A stretch of DNA of 44,130 nt from CAZGSN01 sp964371655 (GTDB lineage Bacteria > Desulfobacterota > Binatia > HRBIN30): contig CAYJOD010000049.1 in the NCBI GenBank assembly GCA_964371655.1, positions 1 through 44,130 of the forward strand, given 5' to 3'. Made by a program: the position numbers and the translations under genes. Shown one piece after another: positions 38,286-44,130 of the stretch (position 1 is its first letter; every line of letters starts with the position of its first letter). Under the pieces are notes generated by a model. The model saw nothing but the letters and a program-made list of their open reading frames with translations. It searched no databases and was not told the DNA's origin.

Positions 38286-40250
38286 CTACAGGACGGGCTT
38301 GCCGCCCCACTCGGTGATCTGGCTCGGGGAGTCCTCTGGAGAATGTACGTGAGCCGGCACAGTGGGTGTGTAGCAGTAGGTCTGCTTGAACCGGGCGTGC
38401 CTCTCGTCGATCTCCGCTGCCGAGAGCATCGGGTACGGGCTCCAGTCGGGGAGCGGAATCTTGACGACCTGCGCCTGAGGGCTTCCCCGCACTGAGAGGG
38501 CGAACTCCCCCACCCTGAGACCGCGTAGAACGTCCGCTGAGGTGCCTAGGTAGCCCGCCATAGAGGCAGCATCATTATCGCAGTTTGCGTAGCGTATGGC
38601 GCAATCTGCGAGGGCTGAGACCACACGCTCGTCCCGTATCAATGAGAGGGATTGGGAGGCACAGAGGAGCCCGATCTTCTGCGAGCGGGTCCGGTAGATG
38701 ATGTCGGCCACCCGCGGCTCGTTCGCGATCACCGTATGGGCCTCGTCCATGAAGATGTAGCAGGGGCGCTTCTTCGCATCGGGGAGTTTGGCCCGCTGCT
38801 CCGCGGCGGCGAGGATCATCGTCAGGAACATTCGGGAAAAGAACTCGCTCTGCATCTCTCCGAGGTCGGCGATGGAGTTGTTGATGATCGTGACCGTGTT
38901 GCCGTCCATGAGCGGCGCCATGCGGACCTTCGTCTTCGGCGCTTCGAACATGGTGCGGGCGATACTATCCGGCGGCGTGAGAAGATCGAGCCGCCAGAGG
39001 AGCTGCGCTCTCGTGTCGCGATAAGTGCCGCTGTCGTACTGGGTTTCCCAGAAAGTCCGCTCTCGCATCGCAAGGGTCTCGACGATCTGCGCGTACTTCT
39101 TGCCCCCATTGATGACGATGTCCATGAACGTGTTGAAGTCAGCGTTCGGGACTTTGGTGGTGAGGTAGACCGCTTGGCGGAGGGCCTGGGATTGGAGCGG
39201 GGTGAACTTCGCGTCGAGGAGCGACGAAAAGAGGTACATGAGAATGTCGAGATTATGCGTGCCAAGGTCGAGCGGATTCAGGGCGAGATACGGGTCCGGG
39301 TCGATTACCACTACATCTTTGGGGAAGCGGCGATCCCGGAAGAACGTCGAGAGCTCGGGCTTGCTGTCGAAGATAATGATGCTGCACGGTTCCCGCATGC
39401 GGTCGAGGATGAGCTTCGAGAGGAGCGTGGTCTTGCCGTAGCCCTGCGCGGCGAGGACCCAGGTTCCTGAGAAAGCGAGCTCGGGTGTCACTTCGGGCTC
39501 CGGTAGTTCGGGTTCGGGGTAGAGATGTTCGAGCGGCGTACCCGCGAAGAATTCCCGGTAGAGATCGTCGCCCTTGAATTTCGTCGAGAGTTTCTGCAAT
39601 CGAGTGCGTGCCCGCGTGAGGGGCTTCTTTGCCGCCTCCGCTTCCGAATAGTCGTCGTAGACCTTCTGCGCTCTGGCATGCTCCGCGCGCTCCTGGTCAT
39701 GCTTCTGCTGTATCTCGCGGCTTTCGCGCTCAAATTCCCGCTGCTGCTCTTTGAGCCGCTGCATGTTGTCGTCGTAGTCTTCGTAATAATCCTCGTACTC
39801 CGGCGGGCTCCTGTCGACATGAATAGCCCGGTACGTCTCGTTCTCGGTTGGTGGCGCCCACAGTGGCGGCGTCGGTCCTTGATCGACGGGTGCATTGTCG
39901 ATGCCGTCGATGAAGCCACCTGCAAGCGCAAACCTGAGTGGCAAGAACGCGCTGGGGTGCGTGAACCCATCATCCCAGCCGTCGGTCACGATGTCGTGCC
40001 AAAAGTCGGGCCGGTTCGCCTGGAAGCGGTCCCAGAGCCGCGCGATGGCCTTCGCCATATTGTCGAAGTGCTTCGGGTTCTTGCGCGTGTAATCGGCAAA
40101 CCGTCGGTAGTACGCGTGTTCCGGTGAGGGGCTGGTCCGAGGAGTCACTTGCGGCTCGTCGCGGTACAGCGCCGCGGCGAGGTCCACAAGGATTTGGTCG
40201 TCGGCCTCCGCGTAGGCAAGCACTCGCCGGATGAATTCAGGTTCGGTCAC
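38286..40250 (-). CDS. TraD/VirD4-type ATPase, second of a pair
   Basis: The 654-residue protein has an N-terminal helical region, a long coiled coil at about 160-225, then a HerA/FtsK-superfamily motor: Walker A AAQGYGKTT near 267-275, IIIFDSKPELS, and Walker B YIFMDEAHTVI followed by IGLLCASQSLSLI and the arginine-bearing DCAIRYANCDND. These motors pump DNA during conjugation or segregation. No transmembrane helices are evident, unlike classical coupling proteins. It starts with GTG at 40250 after GGAGGGGAA and overlaps the upstream ATPase stop (GTGA), so both are coupled and may form one complex. Confidence 0.8.
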   Translation of the reverse strand: MTEPEFIRRVLAYAEADDQILVDLAAALYRDEPQVTPRTSPSPEHAYYRRFADYTRKNPKHFDNMAKAIARLWDRFQANRPDFWHDIVTDGWDDGFTHPSAFLPLRFALAGGFIDGIDNAPVDQGPTPPLWAPPTENETYRAIHVDRSPPEYEDYYEDYDDNMQRLKEQQREFERESREIQQKHDQERAEHARAQKVYDDYSEAEAAKKPLTRARTRLQKLSTKFKGDDLYREFFAGTPLEHLYPEPELPEPEVTPELAFSGTWVLAAQGYGKTTLLSKLILDRMREPCSIIIFDSKPELSTFFRDRRFPKDVVVIDPDPYLALNPLDLGTHNLDILMYLFSSLLDAKFTPLQSQALRQAVYLTTKVPNADFNTFMDIVINGGKKYAQIVETLAMRERTFWETQYDSGTYRDTRAQLLWRLDLLTPPDSIARTMFEAPKTKVRMAPLMDGNTVTIINNSIADLGEMQSEFFSRMFLTMILAAAEQRAKLPDAKKRPCYIFMDEAHTVIANEPRVADIIYRTRSQKIGLLCASQSLSLIRDERVVSALADCAIRYANCDNDAASMAGYLGTSADVLRGLRVGEFALSVRGSPQAQVVKIPLPDWSPYPMLSAAEIDERHARFKQTYCYTPTVPAHVHSPEDSPSQITEWGGKPVL

Positions 40251-41566
40251 TTCCCCTCCAAGAAGCGGCTGAGCTTTCGCTCGATAACACTACGCGGCGT
40301 CCCGAACTTCGTGCGGCTGTTCTGGATCAGCTTTTCCGCATCGGCATAGGGCGGGAGCGGCGGAAGCATAGTCAGCCGGATGTGCTGAGTCGACTCGCCG
40401 TCCCGGATGAAGCGAGCCCAGGCGGTGTAGTTGGGGAGGGTCTGGATCGGGTACGGATCGTCCTGCCCGACGATGTGTTTTTGGAATATCTCGGAATCGT
40501 CCCGGCCGCAGCGGAAGGCGATAACACTACCGACGTTCGAGAGTATCCCCCGGCGAATGTCCGGGTCGACGGCGGTCACGCTCTGGCCTGCAAGGGTCAG
40601 GTCCATGCCGTACTTGCGGCACTCGGCGACGATGGTCACGACGGAGGGGTTTACGAAGTCCCGGTACTCGTCGGCGTAGACGTGGCACTGCGGGAGCGGC
40701 TGGTCGCCCGGTTTCGGGACCTCTCGGGTGAATGCGGCCGTCGCCGTCGCGCTGAAGATCAGGGACCCGAAGAAGTTAGCCGGCAGCTCGCCGATGACAC
40801 CCTTGGCGAGGTTCACAATGAGGATGCGGCGCTCGTCCATGACCGTACGCAGATCGACCGAATCCTTCTGAGCGATAACACTACAAAGCGCGGGGGTCAG
40901 GAGTGCGTCGAACTTGTTGACGAGCGGGGAGACCCAATCGTCGCGCCGCTTCTGGTCATCGTTCGGGAACTTATGGGTCCAGAACTTGAGGACCTGCGGA
41001 TCGGCGTCGGGGGAGCGCCGGTACTGTGCAACGATCTCGAACCGGTACTCGTCGTCGGTCAGTAGTTCGGGGATGATCAGAAATGTCTCGTTGAAGTGGA
41101 GCGTAAGCCGGACCGCATTTCGCAGGAGCATCCTGGAACGGTCGGCCACGGCGTCCTCGCCGAACATGTGCACGAAGGTCGCCACCGTATCTTCGGCGAC
41201 TTTCGCGTGGCGGTCTCTCGGGACGTTCGCAATCGGAGAAAAGCCGACGGGCCGCTCTTGGTCGGAGAGGTCGATGTAGCGGAGGTCCCGCGCCCGCCTC
41301 GGCGGAATGAGCGCGATAGCGTCGCGGGCGAGTGATCCGTGCGGGTCGATTAACACTACACCCTCCCCGCTCTGGAAGTCGGCGGCGAGCATTCTCGAAA
41401 GCAGCACGCTCTTTCCGGTCCCCGTGGAGCCGTTGATAAGCAAATGTTGCCGTCGGTCGGCAGTCGAAAGTGTGTAGGGCGCTCCGGCGCCCGTGTGTCC
41501 AATGGTGATCGGCATAGGAAGGGAAAAGAACAAGAGCCACGAAGTCGCCCACGTCTCCGTTGCCAC
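40247..41566 (-). CDS. TraD/VirD4-type ATPase, first of a pair
   Basis: The 439-residue protein has Walker A GSTGTGKS at 46-53 and VVLIDPHGSLARD as the second strand, then ILIVNLAKGVIGE, CHVYADEYRDFV (Walker-B-like) and LTLAGQSV, with NVGSVIAFRCGRDD as the distal arginine region. This is the order in the TraD/VirD4 branch of the HerA/FtsK superfamily. It lacks membrane helices and a T4SS partner. The start may be GTG at 41566 (GAGGG seven bases upstream) or the ATG of MPITIGHTGAG 17 codons later. Four copies of the CGATAACACTAC-like motif lie in its coding sequence. Confidence 0.82.
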   Translation of the reverse strand: MATETWATSWLLFFSLPMPITIGHTGAGAPYTLSTADRRQHLLINGSTGTGKSVLLSRMLAADFQSGEGVVLIDPHGSLARDAIALIPPRRARDLRYIDLSDQERPVGFSPIANVPRDRHAKVAEDTVATFVHMFGEDAVADRSRMLLRNAVRLTLHFNETFLIIPELLTDDEYRFEIVAQYRRSPDADPQVLKFWTHKFPNDDQKRRDDWVSPLVNKFDALLTPALCSVIAQKDSVDLRTVMDERRILIVNLAKGVIGELPANFFGSLIFSATATAAFTREVPKPGDQPLPQCHVYADEYRDFVNPSVVTIVAECRKYGMDLTLAGQSVTAVDPDIRRGILSNVGSVIAFRCGRDDSEIFQKHIVGQDDPYPIQTLPNYTAWARFIRDGESTQHIRLTMLPPLPPYADAEKLIQNSRTKFGTPRSVIERKLSRFLEGK

Positions 41567-41847
41567 AGGCGCCCTCTACCAAAGGGCAATGAGGGCACAG
41601 GGTGCAGGCGGTATGCCCGCTCGGCCCCCATGCTCATCGTGGCTCGGCTTCCTCTATTTTCTCACGAAAAGTTCTCGCGAATTCGATTTTTCGATTTTGA
41701 TTTTTTCGGATCGAGAATTTTTTGCGCGAGCGAAAATTCTTCGAAAAGTTCCGCGTGAAACGTCGGCGCAATGTCGAATGGTCGGAAGCTCGTGGTCGCT
41801 TCGAGCGGAAAGGTCGACTGGTCCGCACCTGTCCGTCGTTGGCGTAT

Positions 41848-41951
41848 AGCCACGACCTCCCGGGATGGAGTGAGCGAGCTCCGTCGAAGCGAACCAGCGA
41901 TAGCGTGCCCCCGACCGTTAGGGAGTGGGGTCATCACGGGAGGTCGTGGCT
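41848..41951. repeat. 15-bp inverted repeat with 74-base spacer
   Basis: AGCCACGACCTCCCG (41848-41862) is repeated in perfect inverted form at 41937-41951. The spacer contains further short symmetries (GGAG...CTCC). Confidence 0.75.
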
Positions 41952-41989
41952 GAATAGCCCGACGGACATGGTGCGGAAATGCAGGAATA

Positions 41990-42005
41990 GCGCGATATTT
42001 CGCGC
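41990..42005. repeat. GCGCGA/TCGCGC hairpin
   Basis: A perfect 6-bp stem with loop TATT, part of the structured region. Confidence 0.6.
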
Positions 42006-42021
42006 ATGTGGCGGGGTAGAC

Positions 42022-42070
42022 GGTGTGGGATACCCTATGTCGCTCGCTATGTGGCGAGCTATCCCACACC
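42022..42070. repeat. 11-bp inverted repeat with inner hairpin
   Basis: GGTGTGGGATA (42022-42032) pairs with TATCCCACACC (42060-42070). Inside, GCTCGC (42042-42047) pairs with GCGAGC (42054-42059), directly adjoining the outer 3' arm and leaving a nine-base bulge on the 5' side only. Confidence 0.75.
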
Positions 42071-42094
42071 TTTTCGGATTGTCCAGGCAGGGAA

Positions 42095-42118
42095 GAGCCA
42101 CGGTTGGACCCGTGGCTC
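42095..42118. repeat. GAGCCACGG/CCGTGGCTC hairpin
   Basis: A perfect 9-bp stem with loop TTGGAC, extended outward by CAGGG/CCCTG. It shares the core GCCACG with the 15-bp repeat at 41848. It is just downstream of the AlpA gene stop and could also act as a terminator, but no T-run follows. Confidence 0.7.
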
Positions 42119-42128
42119 CCCACCCTGT

Positions 42129-42350
42129 CTAGGAACGTCGTCGCCTTTGTGAGGCGAGACGGCGGGCCTCCAGCCAATTGGTGATGTCACTGTAGAGCCA
42201 CGCTATGCGACCTCCGAGGCCCGCCCCCAGCTTTATGGGCTCAGGAAACGATCCATCGTCGATCAGGCGATAAATGTGAGCTCGGCAGTACGGAATCCCC
42301 ATCGCTTTGAGACCCTTCCAATCGACCAGCACTTGCTCTTGGTGTGTCAT
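42129..42350 (-). CDS. alpA: AlpA-family regulator / excisionase
   Basis: The 73-residue protein fits the AlpA/MerR-like winged-helix fold used by excisionases of P4-type elements: LKAMGIPYCRAHIYRLIDDG as the helix-turn-helix, SFPEPIKLG as the strand, RIAWLYSDITNWLEARRL at the end. AlpA activates or directs excision with the integrase. GAAAGGGA lies about ten bases before the ATG at 42350; a longer frame upstream lacks a start signal. The Shine-Dalgarno sequence lies in a CCCGAAAGGG mini-hairpin (42361-42370). Confidence 0.8.
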   Translation of the reverse strand: MTHQEQVLVDWKGLKAMGIPYCRAHIYRLIDDGSFPEPIKLGAGLGGRIAWLYSDITNWLEARRLASQRRRRS

Positions 42351-42420
42351 GTACGTTCGTCCCTTTCGGGGCGAGCGCCATGACGCCGCCAGTGAACCCT
42401 TGCCGGCGGGCGGGAGGAGT

Positions 42421-42744
42421 TTAGAGGGAAGTCGGCCCGGCGGCGACAATGTTGTGAAGCCGCGGAAGTCGTTTTGCGCGGCGCACACAGAAGCCGCAAT
42501 CCGTCCCGTCGCTGCCGAATGACCAGGGGTCTGAAAGTGGACGACCGCAGCTTTTACAGCCCCGCACTGCGAGTATGCGTGCGTGCTTCCTCAGGTGATA
42601 GATAACCGTGCTGTGGCTCACGCCGTACCGTTTCGCAATGTCCCAAAGAGACTTCCCGCGAACGCGGGCTTCGATGATGTCCTGTATCGCTCCGGGGTTC
42701 CGCTCGAAAAATCGGACGTATCCGTTCGGTGGTCCGGCCATCAT
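42421..42744 (-). CDS. Helix-turn-helix protein with C-terminal zinc ribbon
   Basis: The 107-residue protein has a resolvase-type helix-turn-helix near residues 20-50 (IQDIIEARVRGKSLWDIAKRYGVSHSTVIYHLRKH), then CKSCGRPL and CGFC as a zinc ribbon. It is encoded between integrase and AlpA and may regulate the integration module or bind repeated sites such as the CGATAACACTAC motif. No Shine-Dalgarno sequence is clear at the tandem ATG codons. Confidence 0.68.
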   Translation of the reverse strand: MMAGPPNGYVRFFERNPGAIQDIIEARVRGKSLWDIAKRYGVSHSTVIYHLRKHARILAVRGCKSCGRPLSDPWSFGSDGTDCGFCVRRAKRLPRLHNIVAAGPTSL

Positions 42745-42765
42745 GGAAGTGTACCAAAAGAAGAT

Positions 42766-42784
42766 GCGCCCCTATGCGGGGCGC
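42766..42784 (-). terminator. Terminator at the integrase 3' end
   Basis: GCGCCCC, TATGC, GGGGCGC form a 7-bp stem that overlaps the integrase stop codon. On the minus strand ATCTTCTTTTGG follows. Confidence 0.6.
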
Positions 42785-43926
42785 TGTAGAAGTGTGGAGA
42801 GCCGACTTTCCCAGCGGGAGATCGCGTCGCGCATCTCGTCCATGTAGAGCGCTCGGTTATACACATCCGCGACTGCGGTAATGACGCCCTGAGCTTTGAG
42901 GGTCCCGAGCTTGTGGTTGAGCAAACGTTCGACGACGTGCGGTGCGACCGCGTTTCGGCCGTTCTCGTCTTTGAGCTCCGCGATCTTCGTCGCGAACGTT
43001 CGCCGGAGGTCAAGTATCTGCCATGGGGCGATCTTGCAGCGCTCCTTGAACTCCCACTTTGCCTTTCCCGACCCGTTCCACGGCTCCAAAGTTTTGCCGG
43101 GGAAGAGAAGGTCCGTGCTGTTGTAGCGCGGGACAGTTTCCAGAATGGCGGCCGTCATGTCCCCGAAGGGAAAGCAATGTTCGGTGCCGTTCTTCGTATC
43201 GGGAAGCGTGATAGTCCGATCACGTTCATCGATGTAGGTCCGCCGGCACGAGATAGTTTCGCCCCAGCGGGTGCCCCAGAGAAGCGAGAGTTGAAGTCCG
43301 GTCCCGAACGGGTACCCGACTTCTTCCGCGGATCGCCAGACCTGTACGAGCTCTTGGTCCGAGAGGACGCGCCTTCTCGGCACGTACTTCGTCGGTGACT
43401 TCAGGCCCTCCATAGGGGAGTGCTTGATGTACCGCGGCACGCACCACCGGAAGAACGTGCGGCCATCTTTGAACGCATGCCACGCTTCGCTCGGCGCCGT
43501 ACGGGCCAGCTCGTCCGTGATGTCGCTGATCTCCGCGTGCGTGATCTCGTCCAGCCGCTTGTGGCGGAACGGTCCGGCGAAGTGCCGATCCAGGACCCGC
43601 CTGATTTGGTACCGGGTGCTCTGCTTCAGAGTAGGAAGGTGCACGTCGTAGAAGGTCTGGAGGGCAGCCGAGAAGCGCGGTGCCGTGCCGTCGACCTTCT
43701 CAGAACCAAGGAATGCGAGCGCCTTCTTCCTGGCCTCCGAGAGGGAGATGTCAGGGTAACGGCCGATGGTCTTCAGTCGGCGATCTTTTCCGAACGCGAC
43801 GAACCAACTCTTCGTCTGCCCGCTTACGAGCACACCGAAGCCCTTGGTCTTCGTGTCCCAAACCTTGAATTGCTTTGCTGCGGGCTTTAGCGCCCGCACC
43901 GAAACATCAGTGAGGAGCGCTTTCAT
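42772..43926 (-). CDS. int: Tyrosine integrase, P4-type
   Basis: The 384-residue recombinase has an N-terminal arm-binding domain with the DUF4102-like start (LTDVSVRALKPAAKQFKVWD, then GFGVLVSGQTKSWFV and TIGRYPDISLSEARKKA), a core-binding domain and a catalytic domain. Catalytic residues visible are Arg in LLWGTRWGE, Lys in TKNGTEH, Arg in LDLRRTFAT, His in LLNHKLG and Tyr in VYNR. The usual HDLRR histidine is replaced by leucine. GGGAG eight bases before the ATG lies between the two TATTCTC boxes, so integrase binding could block its own expression. It should integrate and excise at the tRNA-Gly gene. Confidence 0.92.
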   Translation of the reverse strand: MKALLTDVSVRALKPAAKQFKVWDTKTKGFGVLVSGQTKSWFVAFGKDRRLKTIGRYPDISLSEARKKALAFLGSEKVDGTAPRFSAALQTFYDVHLPTLKQSTRYQIRRVLDRHFAGPFRHKRLDEITHAEISDITDELARTAPSEAWHAFKDGRTFFRWCVPRYIKHSPMEGLKSPTKYVPRRRVLSDQELVQVWRSAEEVGYPFGTGLQLSLLWGTRWGETISCRRTYIDERDRTITLPDTKNGTEHCFPFGDMTAAILETVPRYNSTDLLFPGKTLEPWNGSGKAKWEFKERCKIAPWQILDLRRTFATKIAELKDENGRNAVAPHVVERLLNHKLGTLKAQGVITAVADVYNRALYMDEMRDAISRWESRLSTLLQRPA

Positions 43927-43927
43927 C

Positions 43928-43949
43928 TATTCTCTCCCTATTCTCCGAA
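43928..43949 (+). repeat. Tandem TATTCTC boxes, probable integrase arm site (right)
   Basis: TATTCTC (43928-43934) and TATTCTCCGAA (43939-43949) have the same four-base spacing and orientation as the pair at 385-406. They overlap the integrase ribosome-binding region. Confidence 0.62.
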
Positions 43950-44004
43950 TTCGTCGGTGCTGGGGTGAGACAGCATGCGACGGGAAGCGGAGTTTCTAGG
44001 GCAG

Positions 44005-44032
44005 ATTATAGCAGAAAATGCTTATTTTTCAA
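44005..44032 (-). promoter_or_regulatory. Strong sigma70 promoter of the integrase
   Basis: On the minus strand TTGAAA (44027-44032) and TATAAT (44005-44010) are 16 bases apart, with an extended TGC before the -10. It lies about 80 bases upstream of the integrase start, just inside the right attachment site. Confidence 0.8.
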
Positions 44033-44040
44033 CGTCTTGA

Positions 44041-44058
44041 TGCGACACTATGCGACAC
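44041..44058 (+). repeat. TGCGACAC direct repeat near the right end
   Basis: TGCGACAC occurs at 44041-44048 and 44051-44058, one helical turn apart, between the integrase promoter and the tRNA. The same 8-mer occurs once at 37565-37572. It may be a second class of arm or excisionase site. Confidence 0.45.
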
Positions 44059-44065
44059 GGTGTGT

Positions 44066-44130
44066 TGGAGCGGGCGAAGGTAATCGAACCCTCGTATGAA
44101 GCTTGTGAAGCTGCCGTTCTACCATTGAAC
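44066..44130 (-). tRNA. tRNA-Gly-derived tRNA with altered anticodon CAC (right attachment site), truncated by window
   Basis: On the minus strand a D arm (GTTC, AATGGTA, GAAC), anticodon arm, T arm and acceptor 3' strand with CCA are present; about nine 5' bases lie beyond the window. Compared with the left copy there are three changes: anticodon loop TTCACAA instead of TTCCCAA (anticodon CAC, a valine anticodon), GCTTC instead of GCTGC in the anticodon stem (one mismatch) and ACC instead of CCC in the T stem (one mismatch). The 3' half was therefore supplied by the phage and is not a perfect restoration. Function as tRNA-Gly is doubtful. Confidence 0.75.

Larger units (their letters stand above)
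37156..41360 (-). repeat. Six dispersed copies of GTAGTGTTATCG
   Basis: On the minus strand the consensus is GTAGTGTTATCG, all copies in the same orientation as transcription. They lie at 37156-37167, 38280-38289, 40283-40294, 40519-40530, 40873-40884 and 41349-41359. Four are exact 12-mers. The copy at 38280 overlaps the stop codon of the second ATPase and reads GTAGTGTTATCC. The copy at 41349 has one extra A (GTAGTGTTAATCG) and is read in a different codon frame. The change of frame and the stop-codon overlap show conservation at the DNA or RNA level. Confidence 0.75.
41640..42128. other. Structured non-coding region, candidate origin
   Basis: No convincing gene is visible in this stretch of nearly 490 bases. 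The right-to-left ATPase operon starts at its left edge and the AlpA gene ends at its right edge. 41655-41760 is AT-rich with CGATTTT repeats, an AGAATTTT/AAAATTCT inverted repeat (41714-41721, 41733-41740) and a direct repeat GAAAAGTTC at about 41666 and 41743. 41848-42118 holds four inverted repeats. AT-rich DNA plus hairpins next to relaxase and TraD-type genes is what an origin of replication or transfer looks like. Confidence 0.55.
302..44117. mobile_element. Integrated temperate phage (prophage) in tRNA-Gly
   Basis: The element is bounded by two imperfect copies of the 3' half of a tRNA-Gly gene, at 302-349 and 44066-44117. Next to the right copy lie an integrase and an AlpA-type regulator. 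Between the ends are terminase, portal, capsid, tail, lysis and DNA-processing genes, nearly all on the minus strand. The outer left flank encodes an apparent host membrane protein. The gene content fits a short-tailed virion; contractile or long-tail genes are not visible. All structural genes read full length, so the prophage looks intact. Exact crossover bases cannot be fixed, because the two copies differ at three positions. Confidence 0.92.

Noticed and set aside
38652..39470. A 272-codon plus-strand frame opposite the second ATPase
   Set aside because: Shadow of a gene with intact Walker motifs on the other strand.
41662..42177. A 171-codon minus-strand frame across the hairpin region
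   Set aside because: It lacks a start signal and any domain pattern, and its composition follows the inverted repeats. The region is better explained as non-coding.
1..44130. CRISPR array or retron-like element
   Set aside because: No regularly spaced direct repeats with unique spacers, and no reverse transcriptase or Cas gene, were seen. The six CGATAACACTAC copies are irregularly spaced inside genes.

Overview
The window is an almost complete temperate tailed-phage genome of about 43.8 kb, integrated in a tRNA-Gly gene of what looks like an alphaproteobacterium. The host assignment rests on the tRNA-Gly body, on the N-terminus of a flanking inner-membrane protein at the left edge, and on several accessory genes of rhizobial type (a DUF3768 protein, a secreted small protein, an AlpA/P4-type integration module). 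The left edge (302-349) carries only the 3' half of the tRNA. The right edge (44066-44130) carries the reconstituted tRNA, cut by the window end before its 5' terminus. Matching tandem TATTCTC boxes lie just inside both edges and look like integrase arm sites.

Layout, left to right. 367-7068 is an accessory region: HNH nuclease, beta-class DNA methyltransferase tail-to-tail with a putative restriction endonuclease, Dcm-type methyltransferase with a second plausible reading frame inside it, a small cysteine-peptidase-like protein, several small zinc proteins, a SWIM protein and three small plus-strand genes. 7339-9207 is the end of the late operon: terminator, holin candidate and a two-domain lysin. 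9220-29834 is the virion operon on the minus strand: lectin-like and fibre proteins, two large putative internal/ejection proteins, nozzle- and adaptor-like proteins, several small membrane-anchored proteins, major capsid, decoration, scaffold, portal and both terminase subunits. The gene set fits a short-tailed (podovirus-like) particle: no tape measure, sheath or tail-assembly frameshift is visible. 29855-32492 holds a phage GroEL, a KhpA-like KH protein and a RusA resolvase. 32710-38209 is an early/regulatory region with DUF3768, an MT-A70 methyltransferase, an ArsR-type regulator with a probable operator, a primase-like zinc protein, a zinc-knuckle protein and a replication-relaxation family protein. 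38286-41566 encodes two overlapping TraD/VirD4-type ATPases. 41640-42128 is a structured, partly AT-rich non-coding region. 42129-44065 is the integration module: AlpA-type regulator, HTH-zinc protein and tyrosine integrase.

The phage shows no DNA polymerase, replicative helicase or T4SS channel. Its own DNA-processing set is the relaxase-like protein, the two pump-type ATPases, the primase-like protein and RusA, next to an inverted-repeat-rich non-coding region. An 11-12 base motif (CGATAACACTAC) recurs six times through exactly these genes. This plasmid-like module inside a phage is the most interesting system here. A second unexpected pattern concerns translation: genes at about 4-32 kb nearly all start in the context TATG without a Shine-Dalgarno sequence, and some have an extended -10 promoter 6-9 bases before the ATG (leaderless transcripts), whereas most genes right of 32.4 kb have ordinary Shine-Dalgarno sites. 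No functional assignment here was tested by database search.
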